Program-made: the position numbers and the translations under genes
The notes under the pieces: generated by a model
The model's database searches: none
Seen by the model: only the letters and a program-made list of their open reading frames with translations
What the model was told of the DNA's origin: nothing
Part shown: piece after piece, positions 1-10,670 of the stretch
Numbering within the stretch: position 1 is the stretch's first letter
Layout of the letters: each line of letters starts with the position of its first letter
Origin: Diorhabda sublineata
Taxonomy: Eukaryota; Arthropoda; Insecta; Coleoptera; Chrysomelidae
Length of the DNA: 64,000 nucleotides
Direction: 5' to 3'
Assembly: GCF_026230105.1 (NCBI RefSeq)
Contig: NC_079479.1
Coordinates: forward strand, 35,991,385 to 36,055,384

Positions 1-525
1 GACCCCAACAAACATCCTGATTTTTTTGAAGATACAATCAACCTTCGACAATATCTCTTCAAAATTTCAGCTCAAAATTCCAATTATTTCGACCTGAGCG
101 ATTTTTCAAACGACCTTACGTTTCTCATTAATATTCGAACAAGTTTGAAGCCGCGTATCTCCAAAACCGTGACTCCAACAAACATCCTGATTTTTTTGAA
201 GATACAATCAACCTTCGACAATATCTCTTCAAAATTTCAGCTCAAAATTCCAATTATTTCGACCTGAGCGATTTTTCAAACGACCTTACGTTTCTCATTA
301 ATATTCGAACAAGTTTGAAGCCGCGTATCTCCAAAACCGTGACCCCAACAAACATCCTGATTTTTTTGAAGATACAATCAACCTTCGACAATATCTCTTC
401 AAAATTTCAGCTCAAAATTCCAATTATTTCGACCTGAGCGATTTTTCAAACAAGCTTACGTTTCTCATTAACATTCAAACGAGTTTAAACCTCTTATTTC
501 CAATACTGCGGCCCCAACCAACGCG
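1..525. repeat. 170-bp tandem repeat, truncated by the window edge
   Basis: Three consecutive copies start at 1, 171 and 341. The first two are almost identical; the third diverges at its 3' end (from about 450) and stops near 510-525. The array clearly continues to the left of the window. Units hold no convincing ORF. The sequence lies downstream of the shakB 3' end. The family was not recognised. Confidence 0.9.
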
Positions 526-1612
526 TCGTCGTGTGGGTATTTGAATTGATTGTTTCCACACCACGCATGAACCGTATTCGGTATGTCAAAGTCCAATACA
601 CTTTTAAGGCTAACAACAAGAAAATAAAAGTCATTCTTTAAAGTATTTACAGTATATTTAAGACAGTTTAAAAATTATCGCTTCTAGGTGGACAATTTTT
701 CATTATTGTTATTTTCTAATTATAATATTTGCTAAAGAATTATAAAAATTTTATTTATCGAACAATATATAATGTACTCAATGATATTCGCAACGTCAAT
801 ATTAATTATTTGCAAAAAATAACGTAGTTTGTACCTCAAGGACAATCATTAATATTTATTGGACTGGATGCAGTTGGAATACGTAAATATCTACTAGACG
901 TCGATGGATTCGAATAATTCTTCATCGCTGACGTTTTCTTTTTCATCATTATTCATTAATTTAGATAAAACTTCGAATAGAACAAGTAAATTCAGAAAAT
1001 TAAAAATTAAAGTCAATACAAAATCATCGAAATGACACTGTCAACTGTCAAAATTGAAGTGGTTACTCCAGAGCACCCCGAAAGTGTTTTGCAATACGGA
1101 ACTGTCACTTTTACTACACGGAACACTCAAAACGCAACTTTCGGTATAGAAATAAATACAGAACGCACAACTTTCAGATGGTATCGTCTAAAAAAGTAAT
1201 TTCGCAATGAAAATTTTCAATTACTTTGTAAAAAAGTTGTAAATTAATGTCTGTAGATAATTATATATAAACTAGAGTTGTTGAAACTTTATATTTACGA
1301 GTCGTAAAATGTCTATTCGAAAAATTAACACGATCGTTGGTTTTTGTTTTATTTTTTATATTCCCGACGTGTCTGGATTCTTTTTATATTCAAGTAGTAC
1401 AAATTATTCGTAGAATTAGATGGGCGTTTCATCCTTTAATTGTCAACTTCGGGTTTTTTTACGTGATAATATTTTCAAATAACTAAATTGAGTGACCGTC
1501 GTGACTCAAATATTGACCAACATTTTTTCTTTTCGATTTTTCTGCCTTCCAACACATCTAATACTTTATTCTGAAACTTTTATTGAAATAACATAAAAAA
1601 AAATGATGTTAG
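526..1612. other. Unannotated AT-rich intergenic sequence
   Basis: No ORF, RNA gene or recognisable transposon was found. It separates the 170-bp and 303-bp arrays. Scattered TGTCA/TGACA words occur (for example near 1035), as elsewhere in the window. Confidence 0.5.
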
Positions 1613-4033
1613 TAGTCCAGTCATTTTAGGTTTGATCTTCGGAAAAATTTGAGATTTGATTATGTCAAACTTGACATTGACATAATAAAATTTGACGTTT
1701 TCAACGGTGAACTTGTTATACGAGTGCTATTCGAGTCGTTACACGGATCAAAAATAAATTACGAGGTAAACGTTTTTCTACACTTCAAAAAGTACAAATG
1801 ACGTGTTTTGGAGGTTAGGTTTGGTTCAAAGGAATTCTGGGAACGTTTTTTGTGGTTAATTTCACGATAAACTTGAATTTCGAGCGATAAATCGCGAGAT
1901 ATTCGCGAAAAATAGTCCAGTCATTTTAGGTTTGATCTTCGGAAAAATTTGAGATTTGGTTATGTCAAATCTGACATTGACATACTAAAATTTGACGTTT
2001 TTAACAATGAACTTGTCGTTATACGAGGGCTGTTCGAGTTGTTACATGGATCAAAAATAAATTATGAAATAAACGTTTTTCTACACGCTAATAAGTACAA
2101 ATCGCGTGTTTTGGAGGTTAGGTTTGGTTCAAAGGAATTCTAGGAACGTTTTTTGTGGTTAATTTCACGATAAACTTGAATTTCGAGCGATAAATCGCGA
2201 GATATTCGCGAAAAATAGTCCAGTCATTTTAGGTTTGATCTTCGGAAAAATTTGAGATTTGGTTATGTCAAATCTGACATTGACATACTAAAATTTGACG
2301 TTTTTAACAATGAACTTGTCGTTATACGAGGGCTGTTCGAGTTGTTACATGGATCAAAAATAAATTATGAAATAAACGTTTTTCTACACGCTAATAAGTA
2401 CAAATCACGTGTTTTGGAGGTTAGGTTTGGTTGAAAGGAATGTTGGGAACGTTTTTTGTGGATAATTTCACGATAAAATTGAATTTCGAGCGATAAATCG
2501 CGAGATATTCGCGAAAAATAGTCCAGTCATTTTAGGTTTGATCTTCGGAAAAATTTGAGATTTGGTTATGTCAAATCTGACATTGACATACTAAAATTTG
2601 ACGTTTTTAACAATGAACTTGTCGTTATACGAGGGCTGTTCGAGTTGTTACATGGATCAAAAATAAATTATGAAATAAACGTTTTTCTACACGCTAATAA
2701 GTACAAATCACGTGTTTTGGAGGTTAGGTTTGGTTGAAAGGAATGTTGGGAACGTTTTTTGTGGATAATTTCACGATAAAATTGAATTTCGAGCGATAAA
2801 TCGCGAGATATTCGCGAAAAATAGTCCAGTCATTTTAGGTTTGATCTTCGGAAAAATTTGAGATTTGGTTATGTCAAATCTGACATTGACATACTAAAAT
2901 TTGACGTTTTTAACAATGAACTTGTCGTTATACGAGGGCTGTTCGAGTTGTTACATGGATCAAAAATAAATTATGAAATAAACGTTTTTCTACATGCTAA
3001 TAAGTACAAATCACGTGTTTTGGAGGTTAGGTTTGGTTGAAAGGAATGTTGGGAACGTTTTTTGTGGATAATTTCACGATAAACTTGAATTTCGAGCGAT
3101 AAATCGCGAGATATTCGCGAAAAATAGTCCAGTCATTTTAGGTTTGATCTTCGGAAAAATTTGAGATTTGATTATGTCAAATCTGAAGTTGACATAATAA
3201 AATTTGACGTTTTTTACAATGAACTTGTCGTTATACGAGGGCTGTTCGAGTTGTTACATGGATCAAAAATAAATTATGAAATAAACGTTTTTCTACACGC
3301 TAATAAGTACAAATCACGTGTTTTGGAGGTTAGGTTTGGTTGAAAGGAATGTTGGGAACGTTTTTTGTGGATAATTTCACGATAAACTTGAATTTCGAGC
3401 GATAAATCGCGAGATATTCGCGAAAAATAGTCCAGTCATTTTAGGTTTGATCTTCGGAAAAATTTGAGATTTGGTTATGTCAAATCTGACATTGACATAC
3501 TAAAATTTGACGTTTTTAACAATGAACTTGTCGTTATACGAGGGCTGTTCGAGTTGTTACATGGATCAAAAATAAATTATGAAATAAACGTTTTTCTACA
3601 CGCTAATAAGTACAAATCACGTGTTTTGGAGGTTAGGTTTGGTTGAAAGGAATGTTGGGAACGTTTTTTGTGGATAATTTCACGATAAAATTGAATTTCG
3701 AGCGATAAATCGCGAGATATTCGCGAAAAATAGTCCAGTCATTTTAGGTTTGATCTTCGGAAAAATTTGAGATTTGGTTATGTCAAATCTGACATTGACA
3801 TACTAAAATTTGACGTTTTTAACAATGAACTTGTCGTTATACGAGGGCTGTTCGAGTTGTTACATGGATCAAAAATAAATTATGAAATAAACGTTTTTCT
3901 ACACGCTAATAAGTACAAATCGCGTGTTTTGGAGGTTAGGTTTGGTTCAAAGGAATTCTAGGAACGTTTTTTGTGGTTAATTTCACGATAAACTTGAATT
4001 TCGAGCGATAAATCGCGATATATACGCGAAAAA
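1613..4033. repeat. 303-bp tandem satellite, 8 copies
   Basis: Units start at 1613, 1913, 2216, 2519, 2822, 3125, 3428 and 3731. The first is 300 bp, the rest 303 bp. Inner copies are almost identical; the first copy and the one at 3125 carry shared variants. Each unit begins with TAGTCCAGTCATTTTAGG, resembling the end of the MITE at 62524-62713, and contains a TGACGT word and a GGTTAGG word. Each unit shows a 60-64 codon plus-strand ORF, identical in most copies only because the DNA is; this is not taken as a gene. Confidence 0.95.
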
Positions 4034-4160
4034 CTGTTTTTTGTAACATATTTATCAAATTTTGGTGATTTACTCGTTTCCAGGGAGTTAAATCCGGAGA
4101 ATAACGTGGCTGTGGTAACTTCAAAGTCTTTTTGAGGATGATGGATGATGTTTGATTCAA
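4034..4160 (-). mobile_element. Possible mariner/Tc1 transposase relic
   Basis: Reading the minus strand from 4160, a short open stretch contains LPQPRYSPDLTP, which resembles the conserved YSPDLAP block that precedes the last catalytic Asp of mariner/Tc1 transposases. The catalytic Asp is not present (the frame continues WKR), and the rest of the protein is missing. The fragment abuts the end of the 303-bp array. The call rests on one motif, so confidence is low. Confidence 0.35.
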
Positions 4161-6480
4161 TAAAATACAAATACGTACGATTTTTATTGGAGTTTCAATA
4201 CAAAAATTAACAAGAATATTCTAATAGTACAGTCACTTTATTGTCGTTTCATAAGACTTTGTTATTTACGCGATATACCTAGGAATGTACATAATTAAAA
4301 TAAAAATAAATTAATTATTATCATAAATAATAAATTATTGACTAGAAATCTCTTTGAAACGATTGAACAATTATACTAATAACATTGAAACGTATATTTT
4401 ATAATTCGTTAACCAAATTTCTAAACGGACCGTCGCCGAAAAATATTTGCAATTTACCTGGACTAACGGGAGGGTTTTCATCCACACTCTCGGTACATGA
4501 TTTGACTCGGCAATATTACGGATTCAAACAAGGGCGGGAAATGTCAAAAAGTTGACATTTTTCCCGCTTAATACAGAGTCGTACTTAGCGGAATTCGATT
4601 TACGTAATTTCTATCGTATTAAATCAATTTTTTTTTTCAAATTGTTTATTCGACGGAAAATTTTGAAAAAAAAAGTTTTTGTTAATATATTTGTTTAAAA
4701 TTTCGTTAAATTTGTCTATTGAACTTTATTTTATCGAGTGCATGTCGATATACAGGGTGTTTGTGAAACAAAATAATAAATTTTGATTTTTTGAATTTAG
4801 AAACCACCCTGTATATGATATTACGGCCGCCATTTTGAATTTCCAAACTTTTTTACAAACATTTCGGTTATTTTTAACATATTTGTCGTATAAATTGAAA
4901 AAAAATGACTAAAATTCAAAAATATCTCGATTAGGGACGTAATTTCCCTTATAGGGGAAAATTCTTGATGGTTTTCCAAGTTTCCCGTAATATAATTCAT
5001 AAATCTTTATGTTATTTCAAATTTAATACGTAAAATTACATTTTTAAGGTTAAAAAAAAATAATAATTCCACCACACCTCGTATATATAATTTTCATTGA
5101 ATAACAGATTTGTTTTTGTGTTTAAAGTTTAAAAATAAAAGTTTGCAACTTAAATCCCCAAAAAGTATACACGTAGAATTGAAATATTTGAAAAAAATTT
5201 TTTTAAACAATTATAAAACGCAATTTAAACAAAAAAAAATGTTCCTGCATGTAGAAATCATCAAATTAATTATGTAATTTACGAATAAGTTCGCGAAATT
5301 AGTCCTTAAGTCGACCCCGCTTAGTTACAATCGAATTTTAAATTTTGGCGAATGCGCCTATTTTTTTATACATTACGAAATTCGTTTGGTGTTTGTTTTT
5401 TATATTAATTTTTATAGCAACGTGTTTCTTTGGAATAATTTCTACGAAGGTCTATTTATTTATTCGTTTTTGTTTCCTAATTATCGAGAAACTTGGAAAA
5501 TTCTCTTGGGGGATATTCTTTATTTGTTTATAAGGAGTTTTGTAGCACAGTTTATAATAAATAATCGTAATTAACAAAACGAATTAGCAAAAGTAATCGA
5601 AATATTTTAGTAAATTAGTTAAGTGATAGTGATAAGTGTTAGTTAAGTGTATAGTATTTAAATAAAATAAAAACGTAAAAAAACGATGTCATCTTGTATA
5701 TGATAAAAAGTTGTAAAAATACACAAAAACGTAGACGAATTAAGCCCAATCGTTGTCGATATTCAAAAATAAAAAACATTTTTTTTTGACACAGCAAAAC
5801 GGTCTAAAATATGAGACATTCTTTATAATTGACGTATAGACTACACACTTTACAGTGTGTCCCGATAATTAATTGTTTTTTTACCATATTATATACAGGA
5901 TGATTCATAAAAGTCGAAAAATCAAAATTATTATTCGGTACTTTTTTCGATCACCCCGGTTAACAAATTATATAAAATATAATAAATTATATTAAATTCG
6001 ATATATTCCTAACAATTTTTTCATAAATAAAAATCGATATTTACATTTTTTTTATAGTACGTCATCTTTGGCAGTATAAAAAAATTGGTACCCCTAAATT
6101 ATTCCCCGATACCTAAAAATTAGGGTTGAAAAATAATTAGGAATCACCGTCATAATCGTCAAAATGATTTTCTCGCCGATTAAAATCCAATCGGAATATT
6201 TGGCAACATTGTAAACGTGTTATTTAGTTTTGACAGTTGGTAGATTTGACGTATCATGTATCATAACAAATTAACCCGCCAAAAATTATTGTTGAAAGTC
6301 CAAATTAACCCACACGAAGTTGACACCGCACTTAGAATGTTGTTCTAATTATTTTTAAGTTGGTACCGCCGTCGTAGAATTGTTCTGTGTTCTACAACTT
6401 CGAGACATAACAGTTCCACAAATTGTTTCAAATTTTTCCAAAATATCTCTCGAGAAAATGCGATACCACCTCAAAAAACG
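4161..6480. other. Non-coding intergenic sequence with small repeat remnants
   Basis: There is no supported gene. Two overlapping plus-strand ORFs near 5345-5574 are short, Phe/Ile-rich and unsupported. Several TACAGGGTG-type termini occur (4751, 4805, 5893). A TTGACA / TGTCAA inverted pair lies near 4540-4560. Confidence 0.5.
4748..4816. mobile_element. Short hairpin element with 12-bp inverted ends
   Basis: ATATACAGGGTG at 4748-4759 is the exact inverse of CACCCTGTATAT at 4805-4816, with a 45-nt AT-rich centre. The same terminus recurs in the foldback element at 42681-43925 and near 22463, so this is probably a tiny non-autonomous transposon or solo end pair. Confidence 0.5.
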
Positions 6481-7344
6481 ATTTTTATTTTATATATTTC
6501 GTCTAAAAATTTCATTCTCGGTCTTGTAAGATTCTGGAACAAAGTAGAACAGTCTAGAACAACTTATAATCATCTCTAGAATTTAGGAATCGGTTACGGC
6601 AGTTCGGAACACTTCTAAAATGGCAATTTTTCACGATTGAAGTGGTATTGAGATTTGTGGTATCGGAACAAAGTCGAACGAATCTAGAACAACTTAGAAA
6701 AGCTTTTGAAATTTATATGGAAAGATAGAACAACTCATAAATGAGCGATTTCTCGAATTTGAGGTGGTAGCAGGATATTATTTGAAGAATTTTTTCAATT
6801 TTCGCGAATATAGTGAGTAATTTTTTTTTTTCGATGGCTATATTTTGGAACAACATAGAAAATAGCTAGAACAAACTTTTTAACAAAGATAACTTATAAA
6901 AACGGTTCTACAGCACAAAAATAGGATTTGCTTTCGAATTTTCTCTAAAATTTTGATTTCTAGTATTTTGGAATAAAATAGAACAGTCTAGAACAACTTA
7001 TAATCATCGCTAGAATCTAGGAATCGGCTACAGCAGCTCAGGACACTCTCTAAAATAGCAACTATTCAAAATTGAGGTGGCATCGAGATATGTCGTGTTG
7101 GAACAAAGTCGAACAAATCTAGAACAACTTAGAAAAGATTCTGACATGTATATGGAAAGCTAGAACAACTCATAAATTAGCGATTTCTCGAATTTAATCC
7201 GGCAGAAGGATATTATTCAATTAGTATCTTATATTTTCGGAAATATAGTGAGAAATATTTTTTTTTCGATCGCTATATTTGGGAACAATATAGAAAAAAA
7301 CTAGAACAATACAGAACAACCGTAAAAATAGCAATAGTTTGATA
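6481..7344. repeat. Diverged ~436-bp duplication built of GAAC-rich sub-units
   Basis: The block around 6531 (GGAACAAAGTAGAACAGTC followed by CTAGAACAACTTATAATC) recurs at about 6967 with many substitutions, giving two old copies about 436 bp long. Both contain repeated GGAAC/AGAAC words, as in the adjacent 92/93-bp array, which is probably a younger expansion of the same family. No gene is seen. Confidence 0.7.
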
Positions 7345-9115
7345 ATGCAATTCTACAGATCAAAAATCGAATTTTTGTTTTTTCAAACAATTCTCAATTT
7401 TGGAACAAAGCAGAACAAACCTGGAACAACTTATAAAAATCGTTAAAGTCTGGAAAATAGCTAGAATAACTCATATAATATCGATTCTTTTACAATCTAG
7501 GTGACACTGGGATATTCTGTTTCGGAACAAAGTAGAATAAACCTGGAACAACTTATAAAAATCGTTAAAGTCTGGAAAATAGCTAGAATAACTCATATAA
7601 TATCGATTCTATTTCGGAATAAAGTAGAATAAACTTGGAACAACTTATAAAAATCGTTAAAGTCTGGAAAATAGCTAGAATAACTCATATAATATCGATT
7701 CTATTTCGGAATAAAGTAGAATAAACCTGGAACAACTTGTAAAAATCGTTAAAGTCTGGAAAATAGGTAGAATAACTCATATAATATCGATTCTATTTCG
7801 GAATAAAGTAGAATAAACTTGGAACAACTTATAAAAATCGTTAAAGTCTGGAAAATAGCTAGAATAATTCATATAATATCGATTCTATTTCGGAATAAAG
7901 TAGAATAAACCTGGAACAACTTGTAAAAATCGTTAAAGTCTGGAAAATAGCTAGAATAACTCATATAATATCGATTCTTTTACAATCTAGATGACATTGG
8001 GATATTCTGTTTCGGAACAAAGTAGAACAAACCTGGAACAACTTATAAAAATCGTTAGAGTCTGGAAAATAGCTATAAACACGGGGTGGCATTGGGATTT
8101 ATTGTTTCGGAACAAAGTAAAACAAACCTGGAACAACTTATAAAAATCGTTAGAGTCTGGAAAATAGTTAGAAACACTCATATAATATCGATTTTTTCAC
8201 AATCTAGGTCGCATTGGGATATTCCGTTTCGGAACAATGTAGAACAAACCAGGAACAACTTATAAAAATCGTTAATGTCTGGAAAATAGCTAGAAACACG
8301 GGGTGGCATTGGGATTTATTGTTTCGGAACAAAGTAGAACAAACCTGGAACAACTTATAAAAATCGTTAGAGTCTGGAAAGTAGCTAGAAACACGGCGGC
8401 ATTGGGATATTCTGTTTCGGAACAAAGCAGAACAAACCTGGAACAACTTATAAAAATCGTTAGAGTCTGGAAAGTAGCTAGAAACACGGCGGCATTGGGA
8501 TATTCTGTTTCGGAACAAAGTAGAACAAACCTGGAACAACTTATAAAAATCGTTAGAGTCTGGAAAGTAGCTAGAAACACGGCGGCATTGGGATATTCTG
8601 TTTCGGAACAAAGCAGAACAAACCTGGAACAACTTATAAAAATCGTTAAAGACTGGAAAATAGCTAGAAACACGGCGGCATTGGGATATTCTGTTTCGGA
8701 ACAAAGTAGAACAAACCTGGAACAACTGATAAAAATCGTTAGAGTCTGGAAAGTAGCTAGAAACACGGCGGCATTGGGATATTCTGTTTCGGAACAAAGC
8801 AGAACAAACCTGGAACAACTTATAAAAATCGTTAAAGACTGGAAAATAGCTAGAAACACGGCGGCATTGGGATATTCTGTTTCGGAACAAAGCAGAACAA
8901 ACCTGGAACAACTTATAAAAATCGTTAGAGTCTGGAAAATAGCTAGAAACACGGTGGCATTGGGATATTCTGTTTCGGAACAAAGCAGAACAAACCTGGA
9001 ACAACTTATAAAAATCGTTAAAGACTGGAAAATAGCTAAAAACACTCATATAATATCGATTTTTTTGCAATCTAGGTAACATTGGGATATTCTGTTTTTG
9101 AACAAAGTAGAACAA
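7345..9115. repeat. 92/93-bp GAAC-rich satellite
   Basis: From about 7500 to 7980 the unit is 92 bp (CTATTTCGG recurs at 7609, 7701, 7793 and 7885). From about 8300 to 9050 a variant of exactly 93 bp takes over (ACACGGCGG at 8391 and 8484, and on). Each unit carries three GAAC words 10-11 bp apart. Because 93 is a multiple of three, the younger part is open in one plus frame (8303-9079, 258 codons) and two minus frames (8204-9115 and 8290-9045). The plus frame gives a 31-residue repeat with core NLEQLIKIV. No start context, splice site or neighbour supports translation. It lies just past the shakB stop codon and may be part of its 3' UTR or flank. Confidence 0.9.
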
Positions 9116-9349
9116 CTTATAACAATTGCCGAAATAGCGATATCTTGAAAATGCGGTGATTTAGCACCAAAGCCTTTTTCTTCTTTCCAAAATTTTTTCT
9201 AGATGTTCCATATTTAACCATATGCCGTTTTCGAATGAAGTAGAACAAACCTAGAACGACCTGAAATAATCTTAAAAATGTCCGTAACTTCAAAGTGCGA
9301 TGTAAAACTTCTTCGACGCGGTTTCAAAAGGAATTTTTTCGTTCGAATT
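9116..9349. other. 3' flank / probable 3' UTR of shakB
   Basis: Sequence immediately after the shakB stop codon on the minus strand. No AATAAA is visible within it on that strand; the nearest candidate downstream lies inside the 93-bp array (TTTATT on plus near 8315). The true transcript end therefore cannot be placed. Confidence 0.4.
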
Positions 9350-9888
9350 TTACGCTTCTTGGATTTCTCCTTTGAAGCCTGGTCCATGGTGAAAATCGTG
9401 CCTATTAAGCTTGTGCGCCAACTCTTGCATAACATCCCGAAAAATTAACGAATCCACGTTCTCCCCCAGCATATAAAATAAAAACCAATCCCCCATTTTA
9501 CTCCTGCGGACCAAGGTATCGACGACGTCCCTCCTAACCAACCTGTACCTCATCCTCAGAAGGTAAACTCGCATCCGAGGCGAAAAAATTATGATAATTC
9601 TATAAACGACAGTGAGAAACGTCAAAATTGTCAAAATAATGAACCAAAACCACAGGAAAACGTAAATTTTCTCGTTGACCACGTTCAAAGGAAGTATACA
9701 GAGGGCGTCGTGTTTTTCTTCGTCGCCGGAAACTCCGTATTTCCGGAAAGTGCATTTGGTCATCCTCGGGAATATCTGGATCATCGGATCTATACGATCT
9801 TCTTGATCGCTGTTCATGAACGATATCACTTCGAAACCGAACATTATGAAGGCCCCGTCGAAGAATCTGTTCATCAAAAACATCTGAC
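9350..9888 (-). CDS. shakB: Shaking-B innexin, last coding exon
   Basis: This exon completes a gap-junction channel subunit in the plasma membrane. A TTTTCCAG acceptor lies at 9889 and up; its first two bases finish the Gly codon split with the upstream exon, giving [14 protein letters not shown]. In order it encodes the end of TM3, extracellular loop 2 with the two innexin cysteines (KCTF and ALCILP), the NVVNEKIY block, TM4 starting [10 protein letters not shown], and a cytoplasmic tail ending KGEIQEA then TAA at 9350-9352. The tail closely matches the shakB C-terminus known from flies, which separates it from Inx2, Inx3 and ogre. The full protein with module 1 is 373 residues, the usual length. 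No frameshift or stop is seen. Confidence 0.95.
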
Positions 9889-10006
9889 CTGGAAAACGAT
9901 CAAAAGTTAGGTTAGGTTACAACATTACCGAACGGTCCCGGAGAAAATGTCGAAAAAAAGAAAAAAAAATTCGGACAATCTTTATAATAACAATCGTAAA
10001 ACTTAC
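9889..10006 (-). other. shakB 118-bp intron
   Basis: GT-AG intron between the two shared exons (donor GTAAGT at 10006-10001, acceptor TTTTCCAG ending at 9889). It contains two direct TTAGG units on the plus strand near 9907-9916. Confidence 0.9.
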
Positions 10007-10226
10007 CGACGACATTGATCAACGCCAATACTTCGCATAAATAATACTTGTAAGCCCACCAATTGTGGTATCTCAAATTTTCCCATAAATAATCGATCAT
10101 CAATTTCTTTTTTTGTTTTTTTTCGATTTCCGTGCAAACGGCAACGTCGAGATCCATCATCAGCGCGTGAATTTTGCCACCTTCCCACGATTTCCAGAGC
10201 CATCTGGGCGTGTAGAATAGAATTGC
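10007..10226 (-). CDS. shakB: Shaking-B innexin, shared middle exon
   Basis: A 220-nt exon with acceptor ATTTCAG before 10226 and donor GTAAGT after 10007; it enters in phase 0 and leaves after one base of a Gly codon. It begins [17 protein letters not shown], the conserved end of TM2 and start of the cytoplasmic loop in shakB-type innexins, then KKQKKKL and [18 protein letters not shown], and most of TM3 ([11 protein letters not shown]). Both alternative N-terminal modules far upstream end in phase 0 with a Gln and can splice here. The intron feeding it is about 35.5 kb from module 1 and about 41 kb from module 2, mostly satellite DNA. Confidence 0.95.
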
Positions 10227-10670
10227 CTGAAATGTTGATTTTTTTTAACTGCATTATCGAAATTTCAAATTCATTTTTCAAACAAAATCGAGTTTCCCGC
10301 TCTCCCCCATCTCGTATTTCAACAAATAGAATTGACTTCGTAATAATAACGGCGAAATTTTGTACTTTATTTACTGTACTATAATTATTCCTGGACTATT
10401 TTTATGTCAAATGTCATAAAAAAGAAGAAGAATCATCGAATTGAAATGAAAGCTGCACGTTGTTTGTTGTATACATTCAAATAAAATAAAAAATTAATAT
10501 GAAATATTAATAATTGTATAAAAATCTGATTTTTTAAAGAAAAAATCTTGTTTCGGTAGCTCTAATATTGAATATTTTCGAAATAAATGCTTTAATGCTT
10601 TTTTTACTATTGAATAATGAATCAGAATTAACATTTCTAATTTCTCAGTATATATAAAAAGGTATTATGA
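10227..10670 (-). other. Start of the giant shakB intron, unique part
   Basis: Unique AT-rich intron sequence between the acceptor of the shared middle exon and the 111-bp array. It includes TGTCAAATGTCA near 10402. Nothing else was recognised. Confidence 0.6.

Noticed and set aside
1949..3961. Repeated 60-64 codon ORFs of the 303-bp array
   Set aside because: They are copies of one stretch of a satellite unit, end at different stops depending on single changes, and have no known domain or splice context.
5345..5574. Two overlapping 62-codon ORFs
   Set aside because: Phe/Ile/Tyr-rich peptides in AT-rich DNA with no motif; both frames are open over the same stretch.
6481..9115. Heat-shock element cluster
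   Set aside because: GAAC words are direct repeats and do not form the alternating nGAAn/nTTCn pattern needed for heat-shock factor.
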